IMG/VR virus record: IMGVR_UViG_3300024259_002152
Span: 62,001 to 126,000 of that record
DNA: 64,000 bases
Direction: 5' to 3' (one strand)
Origin: a virus
The position numbers were made by a program, and so were the translations under genes. Below are positions 53,972 through 60,905 of the stretch, in pieces; position 1 is the stretch's first letter; the number at the start of each line of letters is the position of its first letter. The notes beneath the pieces were generated by a model. That model made no database searches. It saw only the letters and a program-made list of their open reading frames with translations, and was not told the DNA's origin.

Positions 53972-54505
53972 ATGAGTGAAGTAAGTAAATTATCAGAAGA
54001 AGATCTTAAAAAAATAGCGGATATGATGGTTGATCAGGCAGTAGTGCCGTCTCCTAAAGCAATTATTAAAATAGAAAATGAGACTGTTCCTGAAACTGAT
54101 ACAATTAAAAGATATAAAAGGTCTAATAAACAATTACGGACAAAAGTAGAAAGACAGATTAGCGAAATAGCCAAACAGGAAGCAGAGATAAAAGAGTTGC
54201 AGGTAAGTGCTTATCTTAATACGGATGAGGCTAAAGATACGATCAATAAAAAATTAAGAGAAGAAAAACAAGCATTAAAGCTAAAAATGGAAGAGCAGGG
54301 ATTAAATTTTGAAAAAGAGCGCAAAGAAATAATAGAGACAAGAAGTAAGATTTATGAGTTAGAACGAACAATAGGGAGTAATAAGAAAGAGATTGAGGGG
54401 CTAAGAACAGAAGTGGATCAATTAATGAATGATAATAGAGAACTTCAAGCAGAGATAGATGCTAGAATTAAAGCAGATGGTAGATTTAATATAATGGATT
54501 TATAA
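53972..54505 (+). CDS. coiled-coil protein with C-terminal RFNIMDL tag (177 aa)
   Basis: After a short N-terminal segment (SEEDLKKIADMMVDQAVVP) residues 55-165 form a long charged heptad-type helix (IKRYKRSNKQLRTKVERQIS, KLREEKQALKLKMEEQGLNF, KKEIEGLRTEVDQLMNDNRE), a probable coiled coil. It ends GRFNIMDL, a variant tag with Asn in place of Asp/Glu. It is the last tagged gene, immediately before promoter box 6 and the second dnaE part. A dimeric tether is a plausible role. Confidence 0.65.
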   Translation: MSEVSKLSEEDLKKIADMMVDQAVVPSPKAIIKIENETVPETDTIKRYKRSNKQLRTKVERQISEIAKQEAEIKELQVSAYLNTDEAKDTINKKLREEKQALKLKMEEQGLNFEKERKEIIETRSKIYELERTIGSNKKEIEGLRTEVDQLMNDNRELQAEIDARIKADGRFNIMDL

Positions 54506-54506
54506 T

Positions 54507-54535
54507 TTGCAAAGTGAAAGTTTTGAAAATATATT
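54507..54535 (+). promoter_or_regulatory. candidate phage promoter, box copy 6
   Basis: TTGCAAAGTGAAA (54507-54519) begins just after the coiled-coil gene stop. TATATT (54530-54535) follows after 10 bases, and the dnaE C-part ATG comes 6 bases later. Confidence 0.45.
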
Positions 54536-54541
54536 TAGAGA

Positions 54542-56515
54542 ATGGCAGATTTAGCAGATATTAAAAAAGAGATAATAGGATATATCACTAAAAAGCACTC
54601 CAAGAGCGATAAATTACCAAAAATTATTTCTAAAGTGAAAGAAGAACTCGATGTTTTAGAATCGACTGACGGTTTAGAAGGCAAGAATAATTTAGAAGTA
54701 TTTTATAATACATGGAAGAGCCACAAGGGAGAGGTGGGTCATAAAAATGACATTAATAGTTGGGCTGCTTTCTTCCTGGGGATAACGGAAGTAAAACCTG
54801 ATGGAGATTTTCTTCCGACTAGGCGTGCTTTTGCTAGGGCGGGATTCCCTGATATTGACACTGATTTTGATTACGAGAATAGGGATACTGTTTATTCTTA
54901 TATAATTGATAAGTATGGAAGAGAGAATGTAGGGAATATTGGCACTCACGGATTATTGAAATTTAAATCATGTGTGACCAGGGTGACTAAAGCTTTAGAT
55001 CTAGCAAATGCTTATCACAAAGGTAGTGATGCTTTTGTTAGCGAAAATGCTGCTAAGGTAACAGAAATTTTATCTCCTTTTCCGAAAATGGGACTAGTGA
55101 AAGTTACTGACGATGATGGTGAAAGTTACCTTATAAAAACTTTCCAAGATGCTTATGATCATTGTCCAGATTTTAGACATTATGTTGACAAATATGAGAG
55201 TAGTCATTTCAAAGAATATATGGAGCATATAGAAGGGACATTTGCTAATTTCGGCTGCCATGCTGCAGGAATAGTTGTTTCTGATATTCCTCTTGATGAA
55301 ATTGCTCCTTTGAGAAATGCTAAAAAGGGAGTTCTTGCCACTCAATTCCCTAATGAAGATTTGGAATCAATAGGTCTTATTAAATTTGATGATCTTGCTC
55401 TTTCTACTTTATCCATTGTGAAAAAAACAGTAAAAATGGTAAAAGAACATTGGGGAATAGAAGTAGATCTAGAAAATCTGCCTATGGAAGATGATGCTAC
55501 TTTCGAATTATATCGTAGAGGAAATTTGGGTGGAGTTTTTCAGTGTGAAAATAGTGGCATGCAAAAAACTATGAGAGATATAGGAGTAGATCGTTTTGAA
55601 GATATTATAGCGGGACTAGCTCTTTATCGTCCTGGACCTATGGATAGTATTCCTGAGTATTGTGCAAGAAAGCATGAAGAAAATGAAATTAGTTACTTTC
55701 ATAGGTCAATTGAGCCATTTGTAAAATCTTATTTAGAAAGCACATATGGAATCTTATGTTATCAAGAGCAAGTTATGCAGATTTGTAATAGTCTTGCAGG
55801 TTTTACTATTACTGATGGCTACATAATGATTAAGTCGATTGGTAAGAAAAAAGAATACTTAATGAAGCGTTTTGAAGAACAATTTATTTTAGGTTGTGAA
55901 AGAAATAAAGTGCCGTCAGATGTTGCTAAGCAATATTGGGATAAATTTATAGTTCCTTTCTCTGGTTATGGGTTTAATTTGGCTCATAGTGCTTGTTATG
56001 GTTATAATTCTTACACTACAGCATATCTAAAAGCTAATTATCCTGATGAATTTATATGTTCTTTATTAGATGTGACGATAAATAGTTCTCAGGGTGAAAG
56101 GTATGATAAAGTTTCAGCATTTGAGAGGGAATTTAAAAGAAAGATGGGTGTTAAATTTCTTCCCAGAGATATAAATAAGTGTAAAGTATCATTTACTATC
56201 GAAAAAAGAAAAGATCTTGCAGAAGGTGTAAAAAAAACAGAAATACGTCCTAGTCTTTTATGTAAAGGGCTTTTAACTAAATCTGCCAAGAACATAGAAG
56301 AAAATCAACCTTATGAAGATATGAGAGATATAGTTAGAAAAACTGATTCTTCGTTAGTTGATACTAGGGTTATAGACGCTTTGGCTACAGGGGGATATTT
56401 AGGTAAAAAGCATATAGAAGACTCTTCTGTTATAGTAAAAGATTTTGTCATGATCAGAGAGGATATGAAAAAAACTGCTAAAAGAGGGGTAGAAACTATT
56501 GATATATTTGGTTAA
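54542..56515 (+). CDS. dnaE: DNA polymerase III alpha, C-terminal part: palm, fingers, HhH (657 aa)
   Basis: Residues 1-85 are not DnaE-like and may bind the other half. From about 90 the protein continues exactly where the gene at 50190 stops: GFPDIDTDFD at 101-110 supplies two catalytic Asp, then NIGTHGLLKFKS, FGCHAAGIVVS, LIKFDDLALSTL with the third Asp, GGVFQCENSGMQKTM, LALYRPGPMDSIPEYCARKH, GILCYQEQVMQI, FSGYGFNLAHSACYGYNSY and KANYPDEF. A short HhH-like end follows; the OB and tau-binding domains of long DnaE are missing. The last residues VETIDIFG could be a clamp-binding end. ATG 54542 lies just after box 6. Confidence 0.9.
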   Translation: MADLADIKKEIIGYITKKHSKSDKLPKIISKVKEELDVLESTDGLEGKNNLEVFYNTWKSHKGEVGHKNDINSWAAFFLGITEVKPDGDFLPTRRAFARAGFPDIDTDFDYENRDTVYSYIIDKYGRENVGNIGTHGLLKFKSCVTRVTKALDLANAYHKGSDAFVSENAAKVTEILSPFPKMGLVKVTDDDGESYLIKTFQDAYDHCPDFRHYVDKYESSHFKEYMEHIEGTFANFGCHAAGIVVSDIPLDEIAPLRNAKKGVLATQFPNEDLESIGLIKFDDLALSTLSIVKKTVKMVKEHWGIEVDLENLPMEDDATFELYRRGNLGGVFQCENSGMQKTMRDIGVDRFEDIIAGLALYRPGPMDSIPEYCARKHEENEISYFHRSIEPFVKSYLESTYGILCYQEQVMQICNSLAGFTITDGYIMIKSIGKKKEYLMKRFEEQFILGCERNKVPSDVAKQYWDKFIVPFSGYGFNLAHSACYGYNSYTTAYLKANYPDEFICSLLDVTINSSQGERYDKVSAFEREFKRKMGVKFLPRDINKCKVSFTIEKRKDLAEGVKKTEIRPSLLCKGLLTKSAKNIEENQPYEDMRDIVRKTDSSLVDTRVIDALATGGYLGKKHIEDSSVIVKDFVMIREDMKKTAKRGVETIDIFG

Positions 56516-56519
56516 TAGT

Positions 56520-56548
56520 TTGCAAAGTGATTGTTATTATATTAGAAG
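56520..56548 (+). promoter_or_regulatory. candidate phage promoter, box copy 7
   Basis: TTGCAAAGTGATT (56520-56532) follows the dnaE stop. TAGAAG (56543-56548) at a 10-base spacing is a poor hexamer; TATATT (56538-56543) is nearer. Box conservation supports it more than the hexamer. Confidence 0.38.
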
Positions 56549-56559
56549 AGTAATTATAT

Positions 56560-56742
56560 ATGAATATTATAAAGTGTCCTAAGTGTGAGAGCACAGACTT
56601 ATTCATATATGATACAAAAGGATGCATTGAGGATGGGGAGATCATCGAGGAAACAGAATGTTTGTGTTGTGATTTCACTTTTACTGTTAAAGCTCAATTA
56701 TCAAAAATTGAGATAGAGATAGGAATAAAAATAGGAGATTAA
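56560..56742 (+). CDS. small zinc-ribbon protein (60 aa)
   Basis: Two Cys pairs, CPKC at residues 6-9 and CLCC near 34-37, enclose a short beta segment (TDLFIYDTKG), the shape of a TFIIS-like zinc ribbon. A basic/acidic helix end (SKIEIEIGIKIGD) follows. It lies 11 bases after promoter box 7 and two bases before the next gene. It may bind DNA or a polymerase partner; no family assigned. Confidence 0.6.
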   Translation: MNIIKCPKCESTDLFIYDTKGCIEDGEIIEETECLCCDFTFTVKAQLSKIEIEIGIKIGD

Positions 56743-56744
56743 TT

Positions 56745-57056
56745 ATGGCAGAAGAAAATAAGACTACTTTGAGATTAGAGATAGATAGAACTATTCAGCC
56801 GAAACAATTTGAGTCGATTAAAGTTATCGTAGATGTGCAGGAAAGTTTTTATTGGAAAGATGAAAAAGATAGAACGAATAAGATAAAAGCTCATACTGAA
56901 AAAATATCAGAAGATTTTGTTTCTACCTTTAATCATGTTGTTAAGAGGATAGGGGAAGAGGATAGGTGTATTGGTAAGGTTATCACTGGTGGTGATGTTT
57001 CTATTGAGGAAAAAAAACAAATTATTTCTTCAGATGATGAGTTTGATTTTGATTAA
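56745..57056 (+). CDS. hypothetical protein with acidic Phe-rich C-terminus (103 aa)
   Basis: The body looks like an alpha/beta domain (TLRLEIDRTIQPKQFESIKVI, DVQESFYWKDEK). It ends SSDDEFDFD, very like the GDDFEFD end of the DnaB-like helicase at 41538. Acidic, aromatic C-termini on replication proteins are known to bind partners in other phages (T7 gp2.5 and gp4). It lies between a zinc ribbon and a large acidic protein upstream of the ssDNA-binding protein, so a replication role is plausible. Confidence 0.58.
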   Translation: MAEENKTTLRLEIDRTIQPKQFESIKVIVDVQESFYWKDEKDRTNKIKAHTEKISEDFVSTFNHVVKRIGEEDRCIGKVITGGDVSIEEKKQIISSDDEFDFD

Positions 57057-57068
57057 TAGGTGTAAAGT

Positions 57069-58256
57069 ATGACAAGTGAAAATAGTCTAAAAGAATTTGA
57101 AGAGATGTTTGATCTATCTTCTAAGGATGAAGATAACGGTCAAGCAGAGGAATATGGACATAGTGCTAATTCTGAGGCATCTTTTGATGAATTAGAGGGA
57201 GAGTTAAGCAATGATATAAAAGATGTTTCTGATAAAGGGGCAGCTTTAGAAGTTGTAGAAAATGTTCATGATATTATAAGAGATGTTTCTTCTAAAACCG
57301 AAGAAGAGCAAGAGGCAGATACTGTTTCTCCTGAATCGGAAAAATCAGAGGAGGTAGATACAGATAGTATAGCAGGTATTGTAGAGAGCATGCAGGGTGA
57401 GGATGATTTTGATTGTTTGCCAGATCAGTGTATTCCAGAAAAAAATACTGAGAAGGAAGAAGTATCAGAAGAAGTAGTCGATCTTGCTAAAAATATTGCT
57501 GATTTTCATACAGAAGCAAAGAAAGATGGAAAGGAGGAGGAAACGTCTTTTGATCAAGTTAATGTAGAGAGCGATTCTATGCTTGATGGAGATCAGGTTA
57601 AATGGTCTCTAAAGAGTCCTGCTGGTATGTATGATCCATTTTATAGGCAAAAGAAAAGGGTATTGGATAGTTGTCTTGTTGGTGGCCAAGTGGAATTTAC
57701 TAGGTGGGACAAAGAGTTACAAGATGCCCAGGTTGATGTAGTTAGTGAAGTATTCGATAAGGAAGTAATTACAAAACAGATGGAAGATGTTCAGCAGTTT
57801 AGGAACAGAGTTAAATACATTGGTGTAAGAGTTAATAATCAACATTTTTTATTCGATAGGTTTGTGCCTTTGCTAAGGGGATTTTTGGCACGTATTCAAT
57901 ATCTCAAACCCGTTTTAAAACAAGATGGTCTTATTCTAGAGCATATGGGTGATGTTGAAATGTATTTTGAGAGATTAAGAGGTTTATATAAATCTGTCTC
58001 TGATACTGAAAAGAATTTAGCAGCAGCTTATGAAATGTTGAGTAGAAAAGTCACTATTTGTATGGATTTGCCTCCTGTTGAGAGACATGGTAAACCAGAG
58101 TATAAATCATATCGTTCTAAATTTTCGGAAAATACAATAAATACAGAAGCTGCAGCAGCATCTTCTGAGATGGACGGTTTTGATGATCTTCCTGATAATG
58201 CTAAAGCAGGTGATTCAGGGAATAAAAACGGGACAATAGGATGGGATGATATTTAA
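57069..58256 (+). CDS. hypothetical replication-region protein with long acidic N-terminus (395 aa)
   Basis: The first 175 residues are Glu/Asp/Ser-rich and probably disordered, with repeated acidic stretches. From about 178 a folded domain begins (VKWSLKSPAGMYDPFYRQKK), followed by helical segments (VQQFRNRVKYIGVRV, FVPLLRGFLARIQYLKPVLK, VEMYFERLRGLYKSVSDTEK, AAAYEMLSRKVTICMDLPPV). It ends TIGWDDI. Not recognised. Its place directly before the gp32-like gene and RecA suggests a recombination mediator or replisome organiser, by context only. Confidence 0.55.
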   Translation: MTSENSLKEFEEMFDLSSKDEDNGQAEEYGHSANSEASFDELEGELSNDIKDVSDKGAALEVVENVHDIIRDVSSKTEEEQEADTVSPESEKSEEVDTDSIAGIVESMQGEDDFDCLPDQCIPEKNTEKEEVSEEVVDLAKNIADFHTEAKKDGKEEETSFDQVNVESDSMLDGDQVKWSLKSPAGMYDPFYRQKKRVLDSCLVGGQVEFTRWDKELQDAQVDVVSEVFDKEVITKQMEDVQQFRNRVKYIGVRVNNQHFLFDRFVPLLRGFLARIQYLKPVLKQDGLILEHMGDVEMYFERLRGLYKSVSDTEKNLAAAYEMLSRKVTICMDLPPVERHGKPEYKSYRSKFSENTINTEAAAASSEMDGFDDLPDNAKAGDSGNKNGTIGWDDI

Positions 58257-58264
58257 TTTTTAGA

Positions 58265-58283
58265 AATCACTTTAAAAGTGATT
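58265..58283. promoter_or_regulatory. 19-base perfect palindrome overlapping promoter box 8
   Basis: AATCACTTT, a central A, then AAAGTGATT. The right arm contains the conserved AAAGTGA core of the box. It has no T-run after it on either strand, so it is more like an operator or dimer site than a terminator. It lies in the 82-base gap before the ssDNA-binding protein gene. Confidence 0.5.
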
Positions 58284-58299
58284 GTAAAACGATTATAAA
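58271..58299 (+). promoter_or_regulatory. candidate phage promoter, box copy 8
   Basis: TTTAAAAGTGATT (58271-58283) is followed after 10 bases by TATAAA (58294-58299). It lies upstream of the ssDNA-binding protein gene, a highly expressed gene in other phages. Confidence 0.5.
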
Positions 58300-58338
58300 A
58301 TAAAGTGTAATGTAATTTTTTTGATAGGAGTTTAAATT

Positions 58339-59043
58339 ATGGCAGAGTATGTTCAATGGGGCGCAGTCCCACAAGGCGGTGGCAATGGAGAGAAATCGGA
58401 GTATCTGAAGCTAAAGAGTGGCAATACGTATAAAATTCGCCCAGTGTTTGACCCTGTGGTATTTTATAAGTATTTTCACAAACATGAAGGCAAATTAAGA
58501 ACAGCTATTTGTGCAAAACCTGATGTTTGCCCTGTTAGAGACAGGCATCCGGATCTTAAAAAACCTTCTAAACGTTATGCGGCTTACGTTATTGATCGAG
58601 CTGATGGTAAAGTAAAGATTCTTGAAGCTCCTCAAACTGTTTTCCGTCCAATTGGTAGCAGTTTTGAAGCTACAGGGAAAAATCCTGGTAGTGGAAAAGA
58701 TGGTAGTGATTGGCAGATCAAAGTTACAGGAACGGGTTTGAATACTACTTATGATGTGGCGTTTGCAGGTAATACCCCTCTCACTCAAGAGGAGATAGCA
58801 TTGTTCAAGGAAGCCTTGGACGGGGATAAGCTAAAGCTTCAGAAGCTTTATAAGGTTGATACTCCACCAGAAATTGAAGAAAAGTTGTTTGGAGATCTCA
58901 ATAAAACAGAAGCTGAGCCTTCTGTTGATATGGGCTTTGATAGCTCACCTGATTCAACACCTGATTCAACACCTGATTCAACACCTGTTGCAACAGCAGA
59001 CACTGCGACAGATAGTGGAGATGATTGGGAAAGCAACTTTTAA
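58339..59043 (+). CDS. gp32-like single-stranded DNA-binding protein (234 aa)
   Basis: Resembles T4-type gp32 proteins: LKLKSGNTYKIRPVFDPV, FYKYFHKH, ICAKPDVCPVRDRHP with a Cys/His set, KRYAAYVIDRADGKVKILEAP, and DGSDWQIKVTGTG with the OB-fold core. A flexible linker with three DSTP repeats (about 207-220) leads to an acidic end GDDWESNF, the usual partner-binding tail of phage ssDNA-binding proteins. It coats single-stranded DNA at the fork and supports RecA loading. It has its own promoter-like box and a TAGGAG site, and is followed by recA after 14 bases. Confidence 0.82.
   Translation: MAEYVQWGAVPQGGGNGEKSEYLKLKSGNTYKIRPVFDPVVFYKYFHKHEGKLRTAICAKPDVCPVRDRHPDLKKPSKRYAAYVIDRADGKVKILEAPQTVFRPIGSSFEATGKNPGSGKDGSDWQIKVTGTGLNTTYDVAFAGNTPLTQEEIALFKEALDGDKLKLQKLYKVDTPPEIEEKLFGDLNKTEAEPSVDMGFDSSPDSTPDSTPDSTPVATADTATDSGDDWESNF
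58951..58987 (+). repeat. 12-base tandem repeat in the ssDNA-binding protein linker
   Basis: GATTCAACACCT is repeated three times in exact copies (D-S-T-P units), preceded by a partial unit. The copies are identical at the DNA level, so this is a recent or slippage-prone expansion in a flexible linker. Confidence 0.85.
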
Positions 59044-59057
59044 AGAGGGTTATCAAT

Positions 59058-60188
59058 ATGGCAAAAAGTAAAAGTAATAAAGCGAATGAAGATGAACTTT
59101 TTAAAAACCTAGGAGGTTTTTGTCAGATGGGAGCCAGGGCATCGAGCCCTGGTAACATCCCTACAGGTCATTTTAATTTGGATTTTATTATCCAGTATGG
59201 TCAAGATCCTACCAAAGTGGATTTGAATAGTCTCGAAGGATATGATCCTAAGACTGCTCTTGGAATACCATTAGGAAAATTGGTTGAAATATTTGGAGAA
59301 GAAGGTAGTGGCAAATCATCCTTAGCGTATCGTATTGCAGGCTATGCTCAAAAGATGGGATACAAGACTGCATGGATTGATGTTGAGCATTCTTTTCAAG
59401 AAAATTTAGCATATATTAATGGTTGTGATATTGATAAGTTGATTTATTCCAATATGGTAAATCATGAAAATCCTGATGATGATTATTATGCGGAAGATGT
59501 GATCGATGCTATGCAGCTAATGATGAAAAATGGAGTTCAAGTTATAGTTTTGGACTCTGTTGCTAATTTGATTCCTAAAAGTTTGTTCGAGGCAGCAACT
59601 GAAAAAGAGTTTATGGGGTTGCTGTCAAGATTGTTGAGTAAATCTTTAGGTAAATTAGTTTCTTATGCTGAGAAATATGGAGCATTGCTTGTTTTTATTA
59701 ATCAGTTAAGAGAAAAAATAGGACAAACTTGGGGAGACCCAAGAACAAGTCCAGGTGGTCATTCTTTACATCATAATGCCTCTTTGCGTTTGCGAATGGA
59801 TAAACGAAATGCTAAAGAGGCAGACATCTTTGTTCCAGATCCTGAAACGGGCGAGGATATGTTGATAGGTAGACATTCTAAGGTAGCTCTGATTAAGAAT
59901 AGATTTGCTAAACCGTATAGGGAGTCTCTTGATGTGCCCATTTATTACGAGGCTTATTTTCCAGAGATAGATGATATCGCTTTCGATACGGGTAGACAGA
60001 TAAAACTTATTTCAGTTAGGAAAGGAATCTTTAGTTGGGGTGAGTTAAAAATAGAAGGAAGAAAAGCTTTTATTGATCATATTATAAAAAATAAGCTTAC
60101 AGATAAACTTATTGAAGCAATAAGAGTCAAAGCTTCTGAAAAAGATCTTATCCTGCCTCCCGAGATTGTCCTATATGGATCAGAGTAA
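59058..60188 (+). CDS. recA: RecA-type recombinase (376 aa)
   Basis: ATP-dependent strand-exchange protein. Walker A GEEGSGKSS at residues 80-88, the AWIDVEHSF segment, Walker B VIVLDSVANL, then LLVFINQLREKIGQTWGDP and SPGGHSLHHNASLRL, which match the L1/L2 DNA-binding region of bacterial RecA. The C-terminal domain is moderately conserved. I use ATG 59058 behind AAAGAGGG; an in-frame ATG at 59025 would add eleven residues read from inside the upstream gene. Located between the ssDNA-binding protein and the primase TOPRIM gene, it fits T4-like recombination-dependent replication. Confidence 0.9.
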   Translation: MAKSKSNKANEDELFKNLGGFCQMGARASSPGNIPTGHFNLDFIIQYGQDPTKVDLNSLEGYDPKTALGIPLGKLVEIFGEEGSGKSSLAYRIAGYAQKMGYKTAWIDVEHSFQENLAYINGCDIDKLIYSNMVNHENPDDDYYAEDVIDAMQLMMKNGVQVIVLDSVANLIPKSLFEAATEKEFMGLLSRLLSKSLGKLVSYAEKYGALLVFINQLREKIGQTWGDPRTSPGGHSLHHNASLRLRMDKRNAKEADIFVPDPETGEDMLIGRHSKVALIKNRFAKPYRESLDVPIYYEAYFPEIDDIAFDTGRQIKLISVRKGIFSWGELKIEGRKAFIDHIIKNKLTDKLIEAIRVKASEKDLILPPEIVLYGSE

Positions 60189-60895
60189 TGAACAAATGGA
60201 TAAATGGGTTTCCTGAAACTGAAAGACATAAAATTGTCAATGCGGCTAAAATAACTCTTTCTAAACCTGAGGGGAAAATTGCTCTTGATTATTTACTTAA
60301 TGAAAGAAAATTTTCTCCTGACATAATTGAAAAGTTCGATATGGGCTATTGCCCTTCAGATGTAAATCATGAAGTAAGAGGTAGAATTATTACTCCTATC
60401 TATAGTGCTTATGGGGAATTGGTCGCCCTATCAACTCGTCATTTAGATAAGAATCATTCTCAAAGATTTTTACACGAATCATTTGATAAAGGTTCTTATC
60501 TTTATGGCTTATTTTACGCGAAAGAAAATATTCAAAGAACTAATAAAGTGATTATTGTTGAGGGAGAGTGTGATGTAGCCTGTTTTCATACTTTTGGGTT
60601 CAATATGACTGTTGGACTATGCGGAAGTGCTTTTACTCTTTTTCAGACGGCTCTTTTAACGAAATATTGTACAGATTATTATCTTTTATTTGATGGAGAT
60701 GAAGCTGGTAGGAGATCGATAAAAAGAGCTATGGAATCTTATGAGAAATATAATCTAAGTGCTTATTCATTAAGGTTCATTCCTGTTTATCTTCCTAAGA
60801 ATTGCGATCCTGACGATTTCCTGATCAGAGAAGGTAAAAAAAACATGATAGAGAAACTAAAAACATCTAAAGAAGATTGTGGATTTAATATTTAA
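60188..60895 (+). CDS. dnaG: DnaG primase TOPRIM (RNA polymerase) domain, separately encoded (235 aa)
   Basis: Corresponds to the catalytic middle part of DnaG: SPDIIEKFDMGYCPSD, RGRIITPIYSAYGELVALSTR, FLHESFDKGSYLYGL, then the TOPRIM signatures VEGECDV near residue 125 and LLFDGDEAG near 170, and CDPDDFLIREG. These acidic residues bind the metals for primer synthesis. No zinc domain and no helicase-binding domain are attached; the zinc part is encoded at 43148. It starts by TAATG overlap with recA. Confidence 0.88.
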   Translation: MNKWINGFPETERHKIVNAAKITLSKPEGKIALDYLLNERKFSPDIIEKFDMGYCPSDVNHEVRGRIITPIYSAYGELVALSTRHLDKNHSQRFLHESFDKGSYLYGLFYAKENIQRTNKVIIVEGECDVACFHTFGFNMTVGLCGSAFTLFQTALLTKYCTDYYLLFDGDEAGRRSIKRAMESYEKYNLSAYSLRFIPVYLPKNCDPDDFLIREGKKNMIEKLKTSKEDCGFNI

Positions 60896-60905
60896 AGGAT
60901 AAATT

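Noticed and set aside
32878-54505. The tag as a by-product of a conserved ribosome-binding or stop/start coupling sequence.
   Set aside because: Some tags overlap the next ATG, but others are followed by a separate ribosome site, and codon choices differ while the residues stay the same.
50190-56515. Split intein joining the two DnaE halves.
   Set aside because: No Cys or Ser splice junction with intein blocks is visible at the end of the first part or the start of the second, and the tails are acidic or helical without intein motifs.
58265-58283. The palindrome as a transcription terminator.
   Set aside because: No T-run follows on either strand and the arms are AT-rich and weak.
59025-59057. 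An upstream ATG start for recA at 59025.
   Set aside because: It lies inside the end of the ssDNA-binding protein gene with no ribosome site; ATG 59058 has AAAGAGGG at a good distance.
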